DNA of 7,706 nucleotides, from the NCBI GenBank assembly GCA_022576105.1, contig JACZRM010000076.1, positions 1 through 7,706 of the forward strand, in the 5' to 3' direction. Under the pieces are notes generated by a model, which was not told where the DNA came from, ran no database searches, and saw only the letters and a list, made by a program, of their open reading frames with translations. A program made the position numbers and the translations under genes. Numbering within the stretch: position 1 is the stretch's first letter; each line of letters starts with the position of its first letter. Below are positions 6,162 to 7,706 of this stretch, piece by piece. This DNA is from Chloroflexota bacterium. GTDB lineage: Bacteria; Chloroflexota; Dehalococcoidia; UBA3495.

Positions 6162-6169
6162 ATAATATA
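6162..6169 (-). promoter_or_regulatory. Candidate -10 region for the methyltransferase gene
   Basis: An A/T-only stretch in a GC-rich context reads TATATT (6164-6169) or TATTAT (6162-6167) on the minus strand, about 45 nt before the TTG start. It is framed by two CCGGG motifs (6156-6160, 6171-6175). The -35 region 17 bp upstream is poor (TTCCCC). Confidence 0.35.
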
Positions 6170-6350
6170 ACCGGGAGGTGGTCTCAGGGGAAGAAGGGCC
6201 TGAAGTCTTGGGAGAGTTTGGCTGCTAAAGTGGTTCGTTCGCCAAGATGAGGATGCGCAATTATTGGTCGAGGGCCCCTGGCCGAAGGGTCAGCACCCTC
6301 TAAAGGTTAATCCTGTTTCAGGTTAAGAGATAGTGTGTTAGTTAAGTTCT

Positions 6351-6431
6351 CGTCATTCCGGCGTAGGCCGGAATCCATTGGTGCATCTGAACAGCGATCG
6401 TACCTGGACACCGGCCTTCACCGGTGCGACC
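6351..6431. repeat. MITE-like intergenic element with hairpin ends
   Basis: The left end contains a perfect hairpin ATTCCGGC-GTAG-GCCGGAAT (6355-6374) preceded by CGTC and followed by CCA. The right end contains CACCGG-CCTTCA-CCGGTG (6409-6426) preceded by TGGA and followed by CGACC. The 27-bp ends are inverted copies of each other at about 19 of 27 positions, with about 27 bp between them. CGTCATTCCGGC-type palindromes are familiar as dispersed, non-coding repeats in several bacterial groups, so other copies are expected in this genome. Confidence 0.6.
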
Positions 6432-6471
6432 AAGTCCAGTTCTTGAACGCCAAACTGATACACTATCCAAG

Positions 6472-7706
6472 TTAAACTTGATCGTAGAGTTCGGTCTGGG
6501 GATGGAGCTGGCTCCAGGCGAACCAGAAAGAGTATTCCGGGTTCATTCGCTCCAACTCACTACCGGACAAGGCCCCCCTGACGGCCCTACCAGTGAGTGT
6601 TTCCCACATCGTACCGGTTTCCAGGTCTTTCATCAGGGCCATACCGTTGTCGAGCTCTGGCACCGATTCAAAAAACAACGTGCGTCCATCAAGATTCCGG
6701 TTGAACATCATCCCCAATTCAGATGGTGGCGCGATGGTAAGCAACAAGTTCACTCCAGCCAGAGAATCGTTGATCACTCCCAGCTGGGAAAGGGTCTTCA
6801 TCGGATAGGCTTTCGATTGATCGTCTATTTCCAAGCCCAGCACCAGCTCGTTGGGCGGCAGCAACGAAGCGACCCAGGTTTCGTCGGCCGGGCCACCAGA
6901 GGAGCCAGGTTCCGACTCTTCGTTTGGCTGTGATTCACGCGAATCAGGTTCGGGATCAGCCGGCTCTTCAGCAACAAAAGAGTCAGCAACAAAAGAGTCA
7001 GCGACCTGGAACAAGCTGGAATCGGCTGGTTCAACCGCTGGGGAGTCCTCAGAATTGTTGTTCTCCTCTATGGAGGGCAACGCGTAGCTGTGGAGCGTCG
7101 GATTCGCCCGTTGCAAAATCTCGGCGATGACCGACTCCTGCGGGATGGATGGCGCATCGCTAGTAGGGGCCGCAGTGCTGATTTTGGCCCTGGCCTGCTC
7201 CAGCATTTCTCGAGACTCAGACCCCAGGTTGGCTGCCTGAGAGTATAGCCTCTGTGCCTCCAGCTCTTCCTGGGCAGCCTCCTTGATCATCTCGGCCCGG
7301 GCTAAAATCTTCTGGGCTTCCAAGGAGTACTTCTGACGGATTTCCGACCCTTCCCGCTCCGCGCTTAGCCGGGCTTGGTGGAGTATTTCTTCGGCTTGCC
7401 GCTGGGTTTCGGAAATCACTTGCTCGCGGTAGGCGTCTGCTTCTGATCTGGCCGATTTGGCCTGATTCAGCTCCAGCGCAGACTGATGTTTAACATCGGA
7501 CAAAACCTTCTCGCGGAAGGTTACGGCGTCGGCCTTGATACTCTGGGCTTCCTGCAGCATGTCCTGGGATTGCTGCCGGGTCTGGGCGATAACCTTTATT
7601 CGGTAGGAATCGGCTTCAGCTTTAAGGTCCTCGGCGTGCTTTAATTCCCGTTGGCCCTCCAGCAGTCGCAGCTCTGAATCCGCCTCAAGCCGTTTGCCGC
7701 GTTCCA
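6472..7706 (-). CDS. Coiled-coil protein with C-terminal DUF3179 domain (5' part outside window)
   Basis: The frame is open to base 7706; 410 residues are visible and the N-terminus is missing. The first ~165 visible residues are a charged, Ala/Glu/Gln-rich helix with 29-residue repeats, resembling DivIVA- or ATP-synthase-b-like coiled coils. An acidic linker of about 100 residues rich in Ser, Pro, Glu and Asp follows, with a VADSF duplication. The last ~126 residues, from NELVLGLEIDDQSKAYPMK to FAWSQLHP, are a DUF3179 domain with the usual LDGRTLFF, LETGTMWETLTGRAVRG and HP motifs. The CPLCGT-like segment typical of DUF3179 is replaced by APPSELGMMF, with no cysteine. The function of DUF3179 is unknown, and no signal peptide or membrane segment can be judged without the N-terminus. 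No terminator is evident downstream. Confidence 0.8.
   Translation of the reverse strand, partial: ERGKRLEADSELRLLEGQRELKHAEDLKAEADSYRIKVIAQTRQQSQDMLQEAQSIKADAVTFREKVLSDVKHQSALELNQAKSARSEADAYREQVISETQRQAEEILHQARLSAEREGSEIRQKYSLEAQKILARAEMIKEAAQEELEAQRLYSQAANLGSESREMLEQARAKISTAAPTSDAPSIPQESVIAEILQRANPTLHSYALPSIEENNNSEDSPAVEPADSSLFQVADSFVADSFVAEEPADPEPDSRESQPNEESEPGSSGGPADETWVASLLPPNELVLGLEIDDQSKAYPMKTLSQLGVINDSLAGVNLLLTIAPPSELGMMFNRNLDGRTLFFESVPELDNGMALMKDLETGTMWETLTGRAVRGALSGSELERMNPEYSFWFAWSQLHPQTELYDQV
6971..7000. repeat. Perfect 15-bp tandem duplication in the acidic linker
   Basis: GCAACAAAAGAGTCA occurs twice back to back (6971-6985, 6986-7000) and encodes VADSF twice on the minus strand; a third, degenerate VAEEP follows. 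The duplication is in frame and in a low-complexity linker where length change should be tolerated. Confidence 0.9.
7363..7623 (-). repeat. Three 29-residue coiled-coil repeats (87 bp each)
   Basis: Protein-level repeats begin KAEADSYRIKV (7623-7537), KADAVTFREKV (7536-7450) and RSEADAYREQV (7449-7363). They share the pattern [KR]-x-[ED]-A-x-x-[YF]-R-x-[KQ]-V-[IL]. A fourth, shorter and diverged copy follows. A 29-residue period equals 7+11+11, which suits a mixed heptad/hendecad coiled coil. DNA identity among copies is low, so the duplication is old. Confidence 0.65.

Larger units (their letters stand above)
6120..6471. other. Intergenic region between coiled-coil/DUF3179 gene and methyltransferase gene
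   Basis: These 352 bp hold no convincing gene. The left third carries the methyltransferase ribosome binding site and a candidate -10 box. The middle has a weak AGGGT-CAGC-ACCCT dyad (6286-6299) and two AGGTTAA copies 16 bp apart (6304-6310, 6320-6326). The right part is the palindromic repeat element at 6351-6431. No T-run terminator for the DUF3179 gene was found; its stop codon lies within a 13-bp perfect palindrome CAAGTTAAACTTG (6468-6480). Confidence 0.6.

Noticed and set aside
6247..6303. 18-codon plus-strand leader peptide followed by an AGGGT/ACCCT hairpin
   Set aside because: No ribosome binding site, no downstream plus-strand gene and no codon run typical of attenuators.
6424..6933. 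169-codon open frame on the plus strand
   Set aside because: It is antisense to the DUF3179 domain, whose minus-strand motifs are clear, and has no recognisable motif.

Overview
The window looks like a chromosomal stretch of a moderately GC-rich bacterium. A Chloroflexota-like (Dehalococcoidia/SAR202-type) origin is my best guess. It rests only on gene content (imuB, a DUF6504 gene and dnaE2 in a row, a DUF3179 protein, a bacterial gamma-carboxylase homologue) and on an ATTCCGGC-type palindromic repeat, so it is inference. No rRNA, tRNA, CRISPR array, transposase or integrase is visible.

Region 1 (1-3120, minus strand) is an SOS-mutagenesis ('mutasome') operon in the order imuB, DUF6504 gene, dnaE2. 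imuB and the DUF6504 gene overlap by 52 bp, and dnaE2 starts 9 nt after the DUF6504 stop. dnaE2 runs off the left edge with about half of it visible. The imuB promoter is unusually readable: TTGAAA, a 17-nt spacer, TATAGT, with a near-consensus Gram-positive-type LexA box (GAACGTATGTAC) inside the spacer. ImuB lacks the polymerase carboxylates but carries a QANLF clamp-binding motif, as expected for the scaffold that brings DnaE2 to the sliding clamp.

Region 2 (3050-3313) is a divergent intergenic region. It holds the imuB promoter, three 12-bp tandem repeats with an overlapping palindrome, a GC-rich hairpin with a U-tract that would terminate minus-strand transcripts, and a TATAAT box six nucleotides before a GTG start, which points to a leaderless mRNA.

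Region 3 (3314-5342, plus strand) is a two-gene unit. A DCC-type thiol-disulfide oxidoreductase (CGLC motif) overlaps by 38 bp a full-length homologue of vitamin K-dependent gamma-glutamyl carboxylase, including its C-terminal lumenal-type domain and the lysine that aligns with the catalytic base of the animal enzyme. The pairing suggests a thiol redox partner for a quinone-using membrane enzyme; that link is inference.

Region 4 (5370-6119, minus) is a class I SAM-dependent methyltransferase with a TTG start, a strong ribosome binding site and a Gly/Tyr-rich C-terminus made by a perfect 15-bp duplication. It converges on the carboxylase gene.

Region 5 (6120-6471) is intergenic and carries an ~81-bp MITE-like element built of two hairpin ends. 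Region 6 (6472-7706, minus, open at the right edge) encodes a long coiled-coil protein with 29-residue repeats, an acidic low-complexity linker and a C-terminal DUF3179 domain that has lost the usual cysteine motif. I do not know this domain combination from any characterised protein.
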